Shown: positions 29,362-37,843, counted from the first letter of the stretch. The stretch: DNA of 64,000 nucleotides from Thermoanaerobacter ethanolicus JW 200 (GCF_003722315.1 NZ_CP033580.1:1177001-1241000), one strand, 5' to 3'. Numbers and translations are program-made. The notes: generated by a model not told the origin, from the letters alone.

Positions 29362-30180
29362 CTATCTCCACCTTATCAGCTTTTTTTCAAGATACACTAT
29401 AAAAATGTACATCAAGGCAGAAAGTATTGAGAGTATCAGGACACTTGTCATTACCAAATCCAACTTAAAAATTTGACCGCCGTAGACAATCAAATATCCC
29501 AAACCTGCTTTAGAAACTAAGAATTCTCCTGTAATTACTCCCACCCAGGAAAGTCCGATGTTTATTTTTATGGCGGAAATAATCGTTGGGACACTGGCGG
29601 GAAGAATACATTTTGTAAGTATTTGCATTTTCGTGGCACCAAAAGTCTTTAAAAGTTTTATTTTTTCTTCGTCTACTTCTTTAAAACCCGTTTGCAAGCT
29701 GATTATAGTTACTATCAATGAAATAGCGAGAGCCATTGTAATTATTGGAGCTTCTCCATTTCCCATCCAAACTATAAATATAGGACCCAGTGCAATTTTA
29801 GGTAGGCTATTAAGTACAACCAAATAAGGTTCTGCTACTTTTGACAAAAAGTCTGACCACCACAGAAGTATAGCGATTATCATGCCAATTACTGTGCCAA
29901 GAGTAAAACCTATTATCGTTTCACTCAAAGTTACCCATATGTGCATAAAAAGAGAACCATTCTGGCTTAAGGCTATCATAGTTTTTAACATTCTTGAAGG
30001 CTGGCTGACCAAAAAAGGGTCTACAATTTTATACCTTGCGACAATTTCCCATGTAGCGAAAAAGACGATTAATAGCGCAAATTGAGTAACTCGTATTAAT
30101 ACATTTTTTCTCTTTACTTTTTTTAGAAATTCCCTGTGCTCTTTTGAAATATAAGGGGTTGCTGCTTCATACATGGACAT
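29362..30180 (-). CDS. ABC transporter permease (SsuC/ThiX-like)
   Basis: A 272-residue inner-membrane protein with about six helices of the binding-protein-dependent permease family. The cytoplasmic EAA-type loop that docks on the ATPase is visible as LLKTFGATKMQILTKCILPASVP. Its start overlaps the ATPase gene by 14 bases. With the ATPase and binding protein it forms an importer of the nitrate/sulfonate/pyrimidine-precursor class. The ligand is not known. Confidence 0.85.
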   Translation of the reverse strand: MSMYEAATPYISKEHREFLKKVKRKNVLIRVTQFALLIVFFATWEIVARYKIVDPFLVSQPSRMLKTMIALSQNGSLFMHIWVTLSETIIGFTLGTVIGMIIAILLWWSDFLSKVAEPYLVVLNSLPKIALGPIFIVWMGNGEAPIITMALAISLIVTIISLQTGFKEVDEEKIKLLKTFGATKMQILTKCILPASVPTIISAIKINIGLSWVGVITGEFLVSKAGLGYLIVYGGQIFKLDLVMTSVLILSILSALMYIFIVYLEKKLIRWR

Positions 30181-30913
30181 CCAACTCCTTCCAAATAGAA
30201 TTAAAATATTCTCTAAACTCAGGAGCTTTTCTGCAGCCTATGGGAGATCGATCTTCGCAGGTTAAGACAATGTCATAAATCTTTTTTACGTAGGCTGGTC
30301 TGTTTGATAGTACTACAATTCTGTCACACATAGAAATTGCCTCTGAGATATCGTGAGTTACTATGACCGCAGTTTTTTGCTCATATTTAAGAATTTTATA
30401 CACTTCATCGGATATAGCAAGTCTTGTTTGGTAGTCTAAAGCAGAAAAGGCCTCATCTAGTAAAAGTATGTCTGGTTTTAAAGCCAATGTCCTTATGAGA
30501 GCGGCTCTTTGTCGCATCCCACCTGACAATTGATTAGGATAATGGTTTTTAAACTCGCCGAGGCCGTATTTTACAAGCAAACCTTCTACGTATTTTTTAG
30601 ACTCTTCTGTTAGACTTTTTTGTATTTCAAGTCCAAGTAGCGCATTTTGCCATATATTTCGCCATTCAAAAAGGTGGTCTTTTTGGAGCATATAGCCTAT
30701 TTTTCCATTTACCTCTACACTTCCGTAAGAAGGCTTTAAAAGACCAGAAATAATAGAAAGAAGAGTAGATTTGCCACAACCAGAAGGGCCTATAATCCCT
30801 ATAAATTCTCCTTCATACACATCAAAAGAAATATTTTTTAAAGCTTCTGTTTCACCGTCTAAAGTGTGATAATTAAAGGATACATCTTTGAGGCTTACCA
30901 TTATTTTATTCAT
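30167..30913 (-). CDS. ABC transporter ATP-binding protein
   Basis: The 248-residue motor of the importer. It has Walker A GPSGCGKST, Q-loop MLQKDHLFEW, signature LSGGMRQRAA, Walker B ILLLDEAFSALD and H-loop VTHDISEA. It resembles SsuB/TauB/ThiZ ATPases. It lies between the binding protein and the permease and overlaps the latter. An inverted repeat upstream, just after the binding-protein gene, may lower its expression relative to that protein. Confidence 0.88.
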   Translation of the reverse strand: MNKIMVSLKDVSFNYHTLDGETEALKNISFDVYEGEFIGIIGPSGCGKSTLLSIISGLLKPSYGSVEVNGKIGYMLQKDHLFEWRNIWQNALLGLEIQKSLTEESKKYVEGLLVKYGLGEFKNHYPNQLSGGMRQRAALIRTLALKPDILLLDEAFSALDYQTRLAISDEVYKILKYEQKTAVIVTHDISEAISMCDRIVVLSNRPAYVKKIYDIVLTCEDRSPIGCRKAPEFREYFNSIWKELDVHV

Positions 30914-30956
30914 AAAAGCACTCCCTTCTATGTGAAAAGTCAGTTAATAAAAGGGG

Positions 30957-30995
30957 AATTGTGCTCAATATGGGAGGGACATATTGAACACAATT
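30957..30995 (-). promoter_or_regulatory. intercistronic stem-loop after the binding-protein gene
   Basis: AATTGTGCTCAATATG and CATATTGAACACAATT form a 16-bp stem with one mismatch and a 7-base loop. On the transcribed (minus) strand it is followed by CCCCTTTTATT. Such hairpins behind substrate-binding-protein genes often stabilise the upstream mRNA or partly stop transcription. Confidence 0.6.
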
Positions 30996-31002
30996 TAAAA
31001 CT

Positions 31003-32013
31003 TTACTTTTTGATCATTTTTTCACCTTTTTCAGCGAAAGTGTTGTTGATTAGAAGATGTGAGTCCACCTTTTCTTTTATTACACCTGCATCTAAAAGTA
31101 TATTTTGTAGAAAATCAAAGTCCTCAACTTTCATTTTTAGAGTAGTGCCCCAGGTGTTTTGATTTTTGTACCTTTCAATTGCTGTTGCCATAAGGTCTAC
31201 ATCAGCATCTGGGAAGAAAGGCTTAATTGCTTCCGCTACTTCTTTAGGAGAATGAGATTCCACCCACAGCATTCCTTTATACACTGCATTCACAAAACGC
31301 TGTATTATATCGGGATGTTTTTCAATGTAGCTTTTTCTTGCATTAAAAGTCGTATAAGGGACTTCATGACTGGAAGCGCCAACTGATGCTACAATGTATC
31401 CACCTTTTTGTTTTTCAACTAGGGAAGCTGTAGGTTCAAATAACGCCACGTAATCAGCATCGGAAGACATAAAAGCTCCCGCTGCAGCTGTAAATTGAAG
31501 ATTGGTGATAAGGGTTAAATCTGTCTTTGGGTTTATGCCGTGTTCTTTTAAAATGTATTCCAGTGTCATTTGAGGCATTCCGCCAGGCCTTCCACCTATA
31601 ACCTTTTTACCTCTTAAATTTTCCCATTTAAAGTCCGGTTCAGGCTTTTTCCCCAAAAGGAAAGATCCATCTTTTCTTGTCAATTGCCCAAAATTTACAA
31701 GATAATCATCTCTACCTTCTTTAAGTACGTATACAGTAGTTTCAGGCCCTTGAAGTCCTATGTCTGCTGTGCCAGATAAAACAGCCGTTGCTGCTTTATC
31801 TGACCCTTGAGCAGTTGTAATGACGAGTTCCAGTCCCTGTTCTTTAAAAAAGCCTTGGCTTACAGATACGTAATAGGGTGCATAAAAAATAGAATGAACT
31901 GTCTCTACAAAATTAATTTTTGTAAGTTTTTGACTTTTATTTGTACACCCTGCAAATAAAGAAACTGTAAGGGCTAATACTAACAGGAATACAATTAAGT
32001 ACTTAAGCCTCAT
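31003..32013 (-). CDS. substrate-binding lipoprotein, NMT1/THI5-SsuA family
   Basis: Extracellular ligand-binding subunit of the ABC importer, 336 residues. A lipoprotein signal peptide ends LFAGC, with Cys23 as the lipid anchor. The mature part begins like other THI5/SsuA proteins: HSIFYAPYYVSVSQGFFKEQGLELVI, and later GSDKAATAVLSGTADIGLQGPE. The ATG used is the second of two, because the first touches AAGGAGG. Ligand could be a sulfonate, nitrate-like ion or thiamine precursor. No riboswitch was seen upstream that would decide. Confidence 0.83.
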   Translation of the reverse strand: MRLKYLIVFLLVLALTVSLFAGCTNKSQKLTKINFVETVHSIFYAPYYVSVSQGFFKEQGLELVITTAQGSDKAATAVLSGTADIGLQGPETTVYVLKEGRDDYLVNFGQLTRKDGSFLLGKKPEPDFKWENLRGKKVIGGRPGGMPQMTLEYILKEHGINPKTDLTLITNLQFTAAAGAFMSSDADYVALFEPTASLVEKQKGGYIVASVGASSHEVPYTTFNARKSYIEKHPDIIQRFVNAVYKGMLWVESHSPKEVAEAIKPFFPDADVDLMATAIERYKNQNTWGTTLKMKVEDFDFLQNILLDAGVIKEKVDSHLLINNTFAEKGEKMIKK

Positions 32014-32210
32014 ACCCATCCTCCTTTTTCTATTTTCACTTTATTATATTCTTTCAATTAAAATGTGTGATTGAGGCAAATTGTGCGTTTTTGTGATTTT
32101 AAATTTGTAATTGATAGTTTGATAAAAAGAAGGAAAAGTGAAATTTTTGTCGAATATGTATATACTGTGGTCTTAATGGATTAAAATGCTACAAGAAAAG
32201 GGGATTGAAA

Positions 32211-34697
32211 ATGGCGCAAAAAGTAGCTGTAAAAAAGGGCAAGACATTAAAAAAACAAACAAAAAAGGCATACAGAAGTTTTGTAAGCATAGACACAATA
32301 TTTTATATATTGCTTTTAGTTCTCGTATTTTATCCACCTTTTTTTAGAGGCATGTACTTTGAAAAAGAAATGTTTCCAACAATTGCATTGACTTCTGCGG
32401 TATTTATTATATGGGCTATTTTTAAAATTGTGCAAAAAGAACCCATAATAAGTACTACCTTAGACTATGCTGCTTTATCTCTTGTAGGGGCGTATATAAT
32501 CTCTAGTTTTTTTGCAGTAAATATAAGGGCGAGCATAGGGGAAGTTTTGAGATATTTTGATTATTTGTTTATATATTTCATAGTTAGTAGGACTGTAAGA
32601 GATAACAAAAAAATTTTTATACTGTTAAATGTGTTAGTTTTAAGCTCTTTTGTAGTAGCGGTTGTGGGGCTGGGATCTTCAGTTAATCTCATCCATTACA
32701 ACGGTTCATGGGTAGGAGGCAGGATAAACTCTACTTTTCAGTACCCAAATACAACAGCTTCATTTTTGATGGCTTTCTTCCTTGTCAATTTAGCTTTAAT
32801 TTCTTACACTGACAATAAATATTTAAAGTCAATATACGGCGTAACCGCTTATACACAGTTTTACGCTTATGTATTTACCTTGTCTCGCGGCGCATGGCTT
32901 ATGCTTCCTTTTCTTGGCTTTATCCTTATGCTTTTGATGCCAAGGGGTAAAAGAATAGAACCTTTTATGTATTTTGTAGGGGTTTTAATTGCTTCAGCAC
33001 TCCCTATAGTAAAGTTTAATTCGGCAGTTGCCAGCGGGGCAGCTCTCAATTTAATCAAATGGTATTTGACTGGGGTTTTTGCTTCACTAATTGTTACATA
33101 CGCAATAAGCTTTATTGTGAGTATTGTAAATAAAATAAATGTGAAAGCTGGAATAACTGTTGCTGCTGCAATTGGAATCTTTGTGTTAGCAGCTGGATAC
33201 ATAGTTTTTACAACTCAAGTTCCTTTGACTTTGAAACATGATGTAGAGGAGCCTGACAGCATAAAAAGCGTCACGAGATTTGTGAGTGCAGAACCTGATA
33301 GAGTTTATGTGTTAAAATACGATGTTGTAGCCAAAAATCCCTTAAATAAGGATTGGGCTTACGGCATAATAATAAACAGCAGAAATGGAAATGACCAGGA
33401 GACTAAAATTGCAGAATTCTACGACAAAGACAATTTCATAGGAGAAAAAACAATAGAATTTTCTACTTTAAAAGACACAAAAAGGCTTGCCATAACATTT
33501 GTGAATAACTTCCAAAATACATCAGTAACTTTTACAAAGGCGCAAATATATCCTAAAAATGCTCCTTATGAAGTACAAAACATAATGTTAAAATATAAAT
33601 ACTTGCCGGAGGATATTGCATCCCGCGTGCAAGATATAGACTTTACCAGCCGCAGTAGTTCACAGAGGATGCAATTTTATAAAGATGGATTTAAAATTTT
33701 CAAAGATTATCCTATATTTGGAGCAGGTGGCGGTGCATGGGCATCACTATATTTCAAATACCAATCTTACCTGTATTGGACTACTCAGACTCATAACTAT
33801 TTCATGCAGGTACTTTTAGATACGGGTATTATTGGAGCTATCGCTATAATGTTTTTGCTTTTGTCACTATTTAGGGGTATGTACAGAGTGTATAAGGGAT
33901 ATTTGGAGGAAAAAGACAGAATATTAATTTCTGCTGTTATAACAGCAATAGTAAGTCTTTACGCTCATGCTGCAATGGATTTTGACCTGTCGCTTTCTGC
34001 AGTATCTATTGCACTTTGGGCGTTAATTGGTGTAATAAATTCTTTGGACATACTAAAAGTTAAAGTAAAAAACAAAAAAATTTACTTAAACTATTTAGCG
34101 ATAGTTGTAGCCTTTGTTGTAATGTTTATGTCTACTTCTATGTCAGTAGCGTTAAGTTATGCCGTAAAAGGGGATAACTTTTTGAGACAACAAAATCTTA
34201 TTTTGGCGGAACAAAATTATGAAAAAGCAGTATCCTATGACCCGTGGAACGCAAAATACAGAATGACATACGGGCAAATTCTCACCGCCCTTGGTGACCA
34301 GTTAAAGGATGCTGCAAAGCTTCAAAAAGCGATGTTTGAGGAAGAAAAAGCCGTGCAATTAGAGCCTTTTAATTCTCAACTTAATGCCCAACTGGGAGCT
34401 TTCTATCTTGCTCATGGACAAATTGACCTTGGCCTTAAATATGTATTAAAAGCAGTGGAAGTACAACCATTGAGGCCAGAAAATTACCAGCAATTAGCTG
34501 ATGCTTATAACAAAGTTGGTATGTATTATTTAAACAATGGAGATAAAGAAAAGGCAAAAGAATTTTTGCAAAAAGCGGTAGATGTACAAAAAATGTTTGA
34601 CAAAGCAAATTCCAAATCATTAGAGCCAAAGCCTATGACTGAAATGACCAAACAGATAATAGAAGAATCCCAAAAGACGCTTCAAGAGATACATTAA
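32211..34697 (+). CDS. O-antigen ligase family membrane protein with C-terminal TPR repeats
   Basis: Large integral membrane protein (828 residues) of the Wzy/WaaL fold. About 11-12 hydrophobic helices are spread over residues 30-640, with an extracytoplasmic stretch near 350-500 that includes GAGGGAWASLYFKYQSY. From about 655 to 800 the sequence turns into helical tetratricopeptide repeats (AEQNYEKAVSYDPWNAKYR, GLKYVLKAVEVQPLRPENYQ). The upstream TTG is rejected because ATG 32211 is spaced 7 bases after AAAGGGG. It is monocistronic and ends in a terminator. Possible role: transfer or polymerisation of surface glycan. Confidence 0.78.
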   Translation: MAQKVAVKKGKTLKKQTKKAYRSFVSIDTIFYILLLVLVFYPPFFRGMYFEKEMFPTIALTSAVFIIWAIFKIVQKEPIISTTLDYAALSLVGAYIISSFFAVNIRASIGEVLRYFDYLFIYFIVSRTVRDNKKIFILLNVLVLSSFVVAVVGLGSSVNLIHYNGSWVGGRINSTFQYPNTTASFLMAFFLVNLALISYTDNKYLKSIYGVTAYTQFYAYVFTLSRGAWLMLPFLGFILMLLMPRGKRIEPFMYFVGVLIASALPIVKFNSAVASGAALNLIKWYLTGVFASLIVTYAISFIVSIVNKINVKAGITVAAAIGIFVLAAGYIVFTTQVPLTLKHDVEEPDSIKSVTRFVSAEPDRVYVLKYDVVAKNPLNKDWAYGIIINSRNGNDQETKIAEFYDKDNFIGEKTIEFSTLKDTKRLAITFVNNFQNTSVTFTKAQIYPKNAPYEVQNIMLKYKYLPEDIASRVQDIDFTSRSSSQRMQFYKDGFKIFKDYPIFGAGGGAWASLYFKYQSYLYWTTQTHNYFMQVLLDTGIIGAIAIMFLLLSLFRGMYRVYKGYLEEKDRILISAVITAIVSLYAHAAMDFDLSLSAVSIALWALIGVINSLDILKVKVKNKKIYLNYLAIVVAFVVMFMSTSMSVALSYAVKGDNFLRQQNLILAEQNYEKAVSYDPWNAKYRMTYGQILTALGDQLKDAAKLQKAMFEEEKAVQLEPFNSQLNAQLGAFYLAHGQIDLGLKYVLKAVEVQPLRPENYQQLADAYNKVGMYYLNNGDKEKAKEFLQKAVDVQKMFDKANSKSLEPKPMTEMTKQIIEESQKTLQEIH

Positions 34698-34709
34698 AAG
34701 TGTATCTCT
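34685..34709 (+). terminator. terminator overlapping the stop of the ligase-like gene
   Basis: AGAGATACA and TGTATCTCT pair perfectly and are followed by CTTTTTTTT. The stop codon lies in the loop. Confidence 0.85.
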
Positions 34710-34721
34710 CTTTTTTTTATC

Positions 34722-34750
34722 TTGATTTACCATAAAAGGAATGGTATGAT
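34722..34750 (+). promoter_or_regulatory. promoter of the GNAT gene
   Basis: TTGATT at 34722-34727 and TATGAT at 34745-34750 with a 17-base spacer. A small hairpin (GGCATCT at 34776, AGATGCC at 34790) follows in the leader. The promoter closely resembles a second one at 35401. Confidence 0.6.
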
Positions 34751-34856
34751 AAAATCAATAAAGGCTTTTGAAAAGGGCATCTATATTTGAGATGCCAGTC
34801 ATCGAACTATATAAATAGTCTTAATATTATGATATCTTTTAGCTGGAGGAAGAATA

Positions 34857-35387
34857 ATGAAAAGAATTACTAAAAAAGGGAAAAATATTTATATAAGACC
34901 TCCTAAATACGAGGAAACTGCTTATATAAATAAATTATGGTCCGATGTGGATACAACAGGTGAAGTTGGTGGACCTTTTTTCTTACCAGAGGAGAAAGTA
35001 TCATCTTGGTTTCAAAAAATGGTTGATCCTACGGATGGACATAATTTCTATTGTCTAATTTTTAACAATAAAGATGAACCTGTAGGTGAAGTAAGTTTCC
35101 ATCGATTTGACGATTCAACTAAAACGGCAGAACTGAATATTAAAATTGAAAGAATACACAGAGGAAAAGGTTATGCAAAAGAAGCACTATTTTTACTTTT
35201 GGACTACTATTTTAATGAGTTTGGTGGAGAAATAATGATCGACCCGGTCCTTCTAAGCAATAAAAGGGCGCAAAAAATGTTATTATCATTTGGATTTGAA
35301 CATGACCCTTCAAACAAGGAAGTATTCCTGTTAAAAATGACAAAGGATATGTTTAATAAAATTAAAGATGGTATTTTACACACATAA
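34857..35387 (+). CDS. GNAT-family N-acetyltransferase
   Basis: A 176-residue acetyltransferase of the RimJ/RimL-like branch. The acetyl-CoA loop is IERIHRGKGYAKEALFLLLDYYF near 101-123, and PVLLSNKRAQKMLLSFGFEHD is the usual C-terminal half. The acceptor could be an amine on a small molecule or a protein N-terminus and cannot be told. GGAGGAAG precedes the ATG. It is flanked by its own promoter and is monocistronic. Confidence 0.8.
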   Translation: MKRITKKGKNIYIRPPKYEETAYINKLWSDVDTTGEVGGPFFLPEEKVSSWFQKMVDPTDGHNFYCLIFNNKDEPVGEVSFHRFDDSTKTAELNIKIERIHRGKGYAKEALFLLLDYYFNEFGGEIMIDPVLLSNKRAQKMLLSFGFEHDPSNKEVFLLKMTKDMFNKIKDGILHT

Positions 35388-35400
35388 ACATGATTTAACC

Positions 35401-35429
35401 TTGATTACTTGTAATAAGAATGGTATGAT
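35401..35429 (+). promoter_or_regulatory. promoter of the decayed coiled-coil gene
   Basis: TTGATT at 35401-35406 and TATGAT at 35424-35429 with a 17-base spacer. It is very similar to the promoter at 34722, including the shared block AATGGTATGAT. Confidence 0.6.
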
Positions 35430-35465
35430 GAAGCTAGTAAATGGTTTTTATATGGGGGCCATGAA

Positions 35466-35711
35466 ATGACAAATGAAGATTTTGTGAATTTTATTGTTGA
35501 CAAATTTAATAGTTTTGAAAAAAGGTTTGACAACTTTGAAAAAAGATTGGATGGATTTGAAGAAAGATTTGATGAAGCTATTACAAAAATAAAGATGAAG
35601 TTAGAGAAAACACTAGATTAGAATGATAAAAAGATTACCGAATTAAACCAAAAATCACAGGAAGTAAAGCTGGATAGACAGCTTTTAAAGAGAGCAGTAG
35701 TAAATTTGTAG
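35466..35711 (+). pseudogene. small coiled-coil protein gene with in-frame stop
   Basis: MTNEDFVNFIVDKFNSFEKRFDNFEKR... is a heptad-rich small protein that stops at TAG 35619. The same frame resumes as NDKKITELNQKSQEVKLDRQ and ends at 35709. The short stretch in between reads more naturally in another frame (KDEVRENTRLE), which suggests two compensating frameshifts. An intact relative would be about 80 residues. Function unknown; such proteins are often paired with phage or regulatory genes. Confidence 0.5.
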
Positions 35712-35717
35712 ACATCG

Positions 35718-35745
35718 AGATACACTATAAAGTGTGTCTTTTTTT
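35718..35745 (+). terminator. terminator after the coiled-coil gene
   Basis: AGATACACT and AGTGTGTCT pair (with one G-T) around ATAA and run into seven T residues. Confidence 0.75.
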
Positions 35746-35757
35746 GTAAAGTGTAGC

Positions 35758-35865
35758 AGTAAATCCTGAGCCGAAGTGAAACGAAGCCTTAAGCCGAAGT
35801 GAATGGTCTCCGAAGAATCTTTGTCTTCTGTCATTCTGAGGTGAAGCCGAAGAATCTCATGCATA
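35758..35865. repeat. dispersed intergenic repeat with GAAGAATCT motifs
   Basis: The stretch repeats short units: GCCGAAGTGAA twice (35768, 35791 areas), CCGAAGAATCT twice, and GTCATTCTGAGG. This is the look of a small non-coding repeat scattered through many clostridial genomes. It is non-coding and lies just upstream of the IS110 element. Confidence 0.4.
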
Positions 35866-35962
35866 AAGGAATACAAAAAATGCAAAAAAGTATTAAAAAA
35901 GAAAGGTAGGAGCATTCCTGTAATGAATAAAAAATAAGGAAGAATGAACTTTGAAAAAATAA

Positions 35963-36033
35963 GTACCTCCTGATAAAATACAGAGTGTAAGTTCTAGAAC
36001 TTACCTCGAATTATCAAAATAAACAGGAGGTAC
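35963..36033 (+). promoter_or_regulatory. leader hairpin that covers the IS110 recombinase ribosome site
   Basis: GTACCTCCTG (35963-35972) is a perfect complement of CAGGAGGTAC (36024-36033), which contains the AGGAGGT ribosome site. TGATAA and TTATCA extend the pairing. In the loop is the 18-bp palindrome GTAAGTTCTAGAACTTAC (35987-36004). Transcripts entering from outside would hide the ribosome site. Confidence 0.6.
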
Positions 36034-36038
36034 CTAAA

Positions 36039-37322
36039 ATGAAGTATACACAAAATGAAAAGATTTTGCAAGTAACAGAAGACACATTAATTGCGGGAGT
36101 AGACATAGCAAAAGAAAGCCATTATGCCAGAGCATTTGACTACAGAGGAGTAGAATATGGGAAATACCTAAGATTTGAAAACAATAGAGAAGGTATGACA
36201 AAATTTTTTAGATGGGCAAAAGAGTTGATGGAGAGACATAAGAAAAACAAACTAATAGTAGGGATAGAACCGACAGGGCAATATTGGCTATGTTTTGCCC
36301 AATACCTTAAAGACAATAACATAAAGGTAGTATTGGTTAATCCATTTCATGTAAAGAGGAGCAAAGAATTAGATGACAATTCTCCCACAAAAAGCGATAA
36401 AAAAGACCCAAAAACAATAGCAATGCTAGTAAAAGATGGGAGATATGTAGAGCCGACAATACCTGAAGGAGTATATGCAGAATTAAGGGTAGCGATGGAC
36501 ATAAAAGACAGGTTGAACAAACAAATAGGGATGACAAAAAATCAAATAACAAGATGGATGGACATATACTTTCCGGAGTTTAACACCGTATTTTCAGACT
36601 GGGAAGGGAAAGCAGCACTTATCACATTAAGAGAATTTCCAACGCCTGAGAAGATAGCAAAAAAGAGTGCTGAAGAAATAATATCGATATGGAAGAAAGA
36701 AGTACAAAGAGGGGTAGGAGAAAAAAGGGCTATAAAGCTGATAGAAACTGCTAAGGAGAGCATAGGGAAGAAGCAGGGCATAAAGATGGCGGAATACGAG
36801 ATAAAGACTCTCATTGAACAATACGAATTTCTCAAAAAACAAATTGAAGAAATAGAGAAGAAGATAGAAGAATTAATAGTTGAGATACCAGGGGTTAAAG
36901 AACTACTAGAAATCAAAGGGATAGGAGTAAATACAGTAGCAGGTTTTATTGCAGAAGTAGGAGATATTGAGAAATATGAACATCCAAAACAGATACAAAA
37001 ACTAGGAGGATTAAACCTAGTAGAGAATAGCTCTGGTAAACATAAAGGAGAAACGACAATAAGTAAAAGAGGGAGGAAGCGATTGAGGAGAGTACTATTT
37101 AATGCAGTAATGGCCTTGGTTGCAAAAAACGAAGAGTTTCGTGAACTACACAAATATTACACTACCAGAGCGCAAAACCCGCTAAAAAAGAAGCAATCAC
37201 TAATAGTATTGTGCAACAAACTGATAAGGGTATTTTATGTCATATTAAAAAAAGGAGTAAAATATGACCCAATCAAGATGATGAAGGACATAAAGAGGCC
37301 AGCCTTACAGGAAGCTGCATAA
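36039..37322 (+). CDS. IS110-family recombinase (transposase)
   Basis: A 427-residue DEDD/serine recombinase. The N-terminal RuvC-like acidic residues are probably Asp22 (GVDIAKESHYA), Glu77 (VGIEPTGQYW), Asp120 and Asp123 (SDKKDPKTIAML). A coiled-coil linker runs from about 250 to 282. The C-terminal Tnp20 domain has IPGVKELLEIKGIGVNTVAGFIAEVGDI and a Ser331/Ser332 pair (ENSSGKHKG), one of which would be the nucleophile. It appears intact. IS110 recombinases are guided by element-encoded bridge RNA, so the flanking structure matters. Confidence 0.92.
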   Translation: MKYTQNEKILQVTEDTLIAGVDIAKESHYARAFDYRGVEYGKYLRFENNREGMTKFFRWAKELMERHKKNKLIVGIEPTGQYWLCFAQYLKDNNIKVVLVNPFHVKRSKELDDNSPTKSDKKDPKTIAMLVKDGRYVEPTIPEGVYAELRVAMDIKDRLNKQIGMTKNQITRWMDIYFPEFNTVFSDWEGKAALITLREFPTPEKIAKKSAEEIISIWKKEVQRGVGEKRAIKLIETAKESIGKKQGIKMAEYEIKTLIEQYEFLKKQIEEIEKKIEELIVEIPGVKELLEIKGIGVNTVAGFIAEVGDIEKYEHPKQIQKLGGLNLVENSSGKHKGETTISKRGRKRLRRVLFNAVMALVAKNEEFRELHKYYTTRAQNPLKKKQSLIVLCNKLIRVFYVILKKGVKYDPIKMMKDIKRPALQEAA

Positions 37323-37348
37323 AAAGTGCTAACATACTATCAAATCAA

Positions 37349-37410
37349 TTAAGGGTTAATCATCTTCTCTTCAGCTTTAAATTACTCACATCTAAAAAGC
37401 TGACCCTTAA
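37349..37410 (+). repeat. two-step hairpin just after the IS110 recombinase gene
   Basis: Outer arms TTAAGGGT (37349-37356) and ACCCTTAA (37403-37410), and inner arms TCAGCTTT (37371-37378) and AAAGCTGA (37396-37403 area), form a long hairpin with a 14-base bulge on the 5' side. There is no T run, so it is not a standard terminator. Confidence 0.55.
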
Positions 37411-37506
37411 GAAGAATTAATTTTTAGGGAAAACGAAAGTGTGAACGACGTGACCTAAAAGGTAAAGTAAGGAATAAAACAAAAACAACTAGTCAAGATG
37501 GTATAT

Positions 37507-37677
37507 TGACAACAAGAGCGGGAATTGTCATACAAGAATAATCACCATACGGGCAAAGACCCTGCAATGGAGCAGAAATGACATCCACCTCATGGCAGGT
37601 AGAACGAAGGAATTAAGGACTAAGATCCAGTAAGACATGGGAGGGTAAACCCCATGAGATAAGTGGAGCTATCCCGC
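37507..37677 (+). ncRNA. candidate structured RNA 3' of the IS110 recombinase
   Basis: GCGGGA (37518-37523) can pair with TCCCGC (37672-37677) and close a multibranch fold. Inside are GGG-CAAAGA-CCC (37551-37562), CCTGC with GCAGG (37561-37565, 37595-37599) and CATGGG with CCCATG (37636-37641, 37651-37656). TGACAA and TTGTCA (37507-37530) give an alternative first hairpin. The region has no open frame of note. It could be a bridge/seekRNA or a leader of the genes that follow. Existence as an RNA is inferred. Confidence 0.35.
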
Positions 37678-37843
37678 CATAATATGGAAATAGGATATGA
37701 GGTTTATTAAACTTACCTATTTAATGGTTAGATAAGTAAGAAATGATAATATAAGCCATGAGATGCTCTTGTTGTGATGAGAAAATTAAAGAAAAACTAA
37801 GATATTAAGAGAAAATAAAAGATAATAGAGGGAGGGTGTAGAG

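Larger units (their letters stand above)
35961..37690 (+). mobile_element. IS110-family insertion sequence (ends not defined)
   Basis: One recombinase gene with structured non-coding DNA on both sides and no terminal inverted repeats, as is normal for IS110 elements, which make no long target duplications. The 5' side carries an inverted repeat around the ribosome site and a palindrome. The 3' side carries several hairpins. Exact borders cannot be set from one copy, so the limits given are only the outer structured parts. Confidence 0.6.

Noticed and set aside
32020-32204. Riboswitch upstream of the ABC importer that would reveal its ligand
   Set aside because: No THI-box, SAM, T-box or other aptamer pattern could be found; the interval is AT-rich with only a TATAAT-like box.
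36542-37153. 203-codon minus-strand frame inside the IS110 recombinase
   Set aside because: Opposite a clear recombinase gene with intact motifs; composition (Ser/Leu/Phe-rich) is typical of antisense reading.
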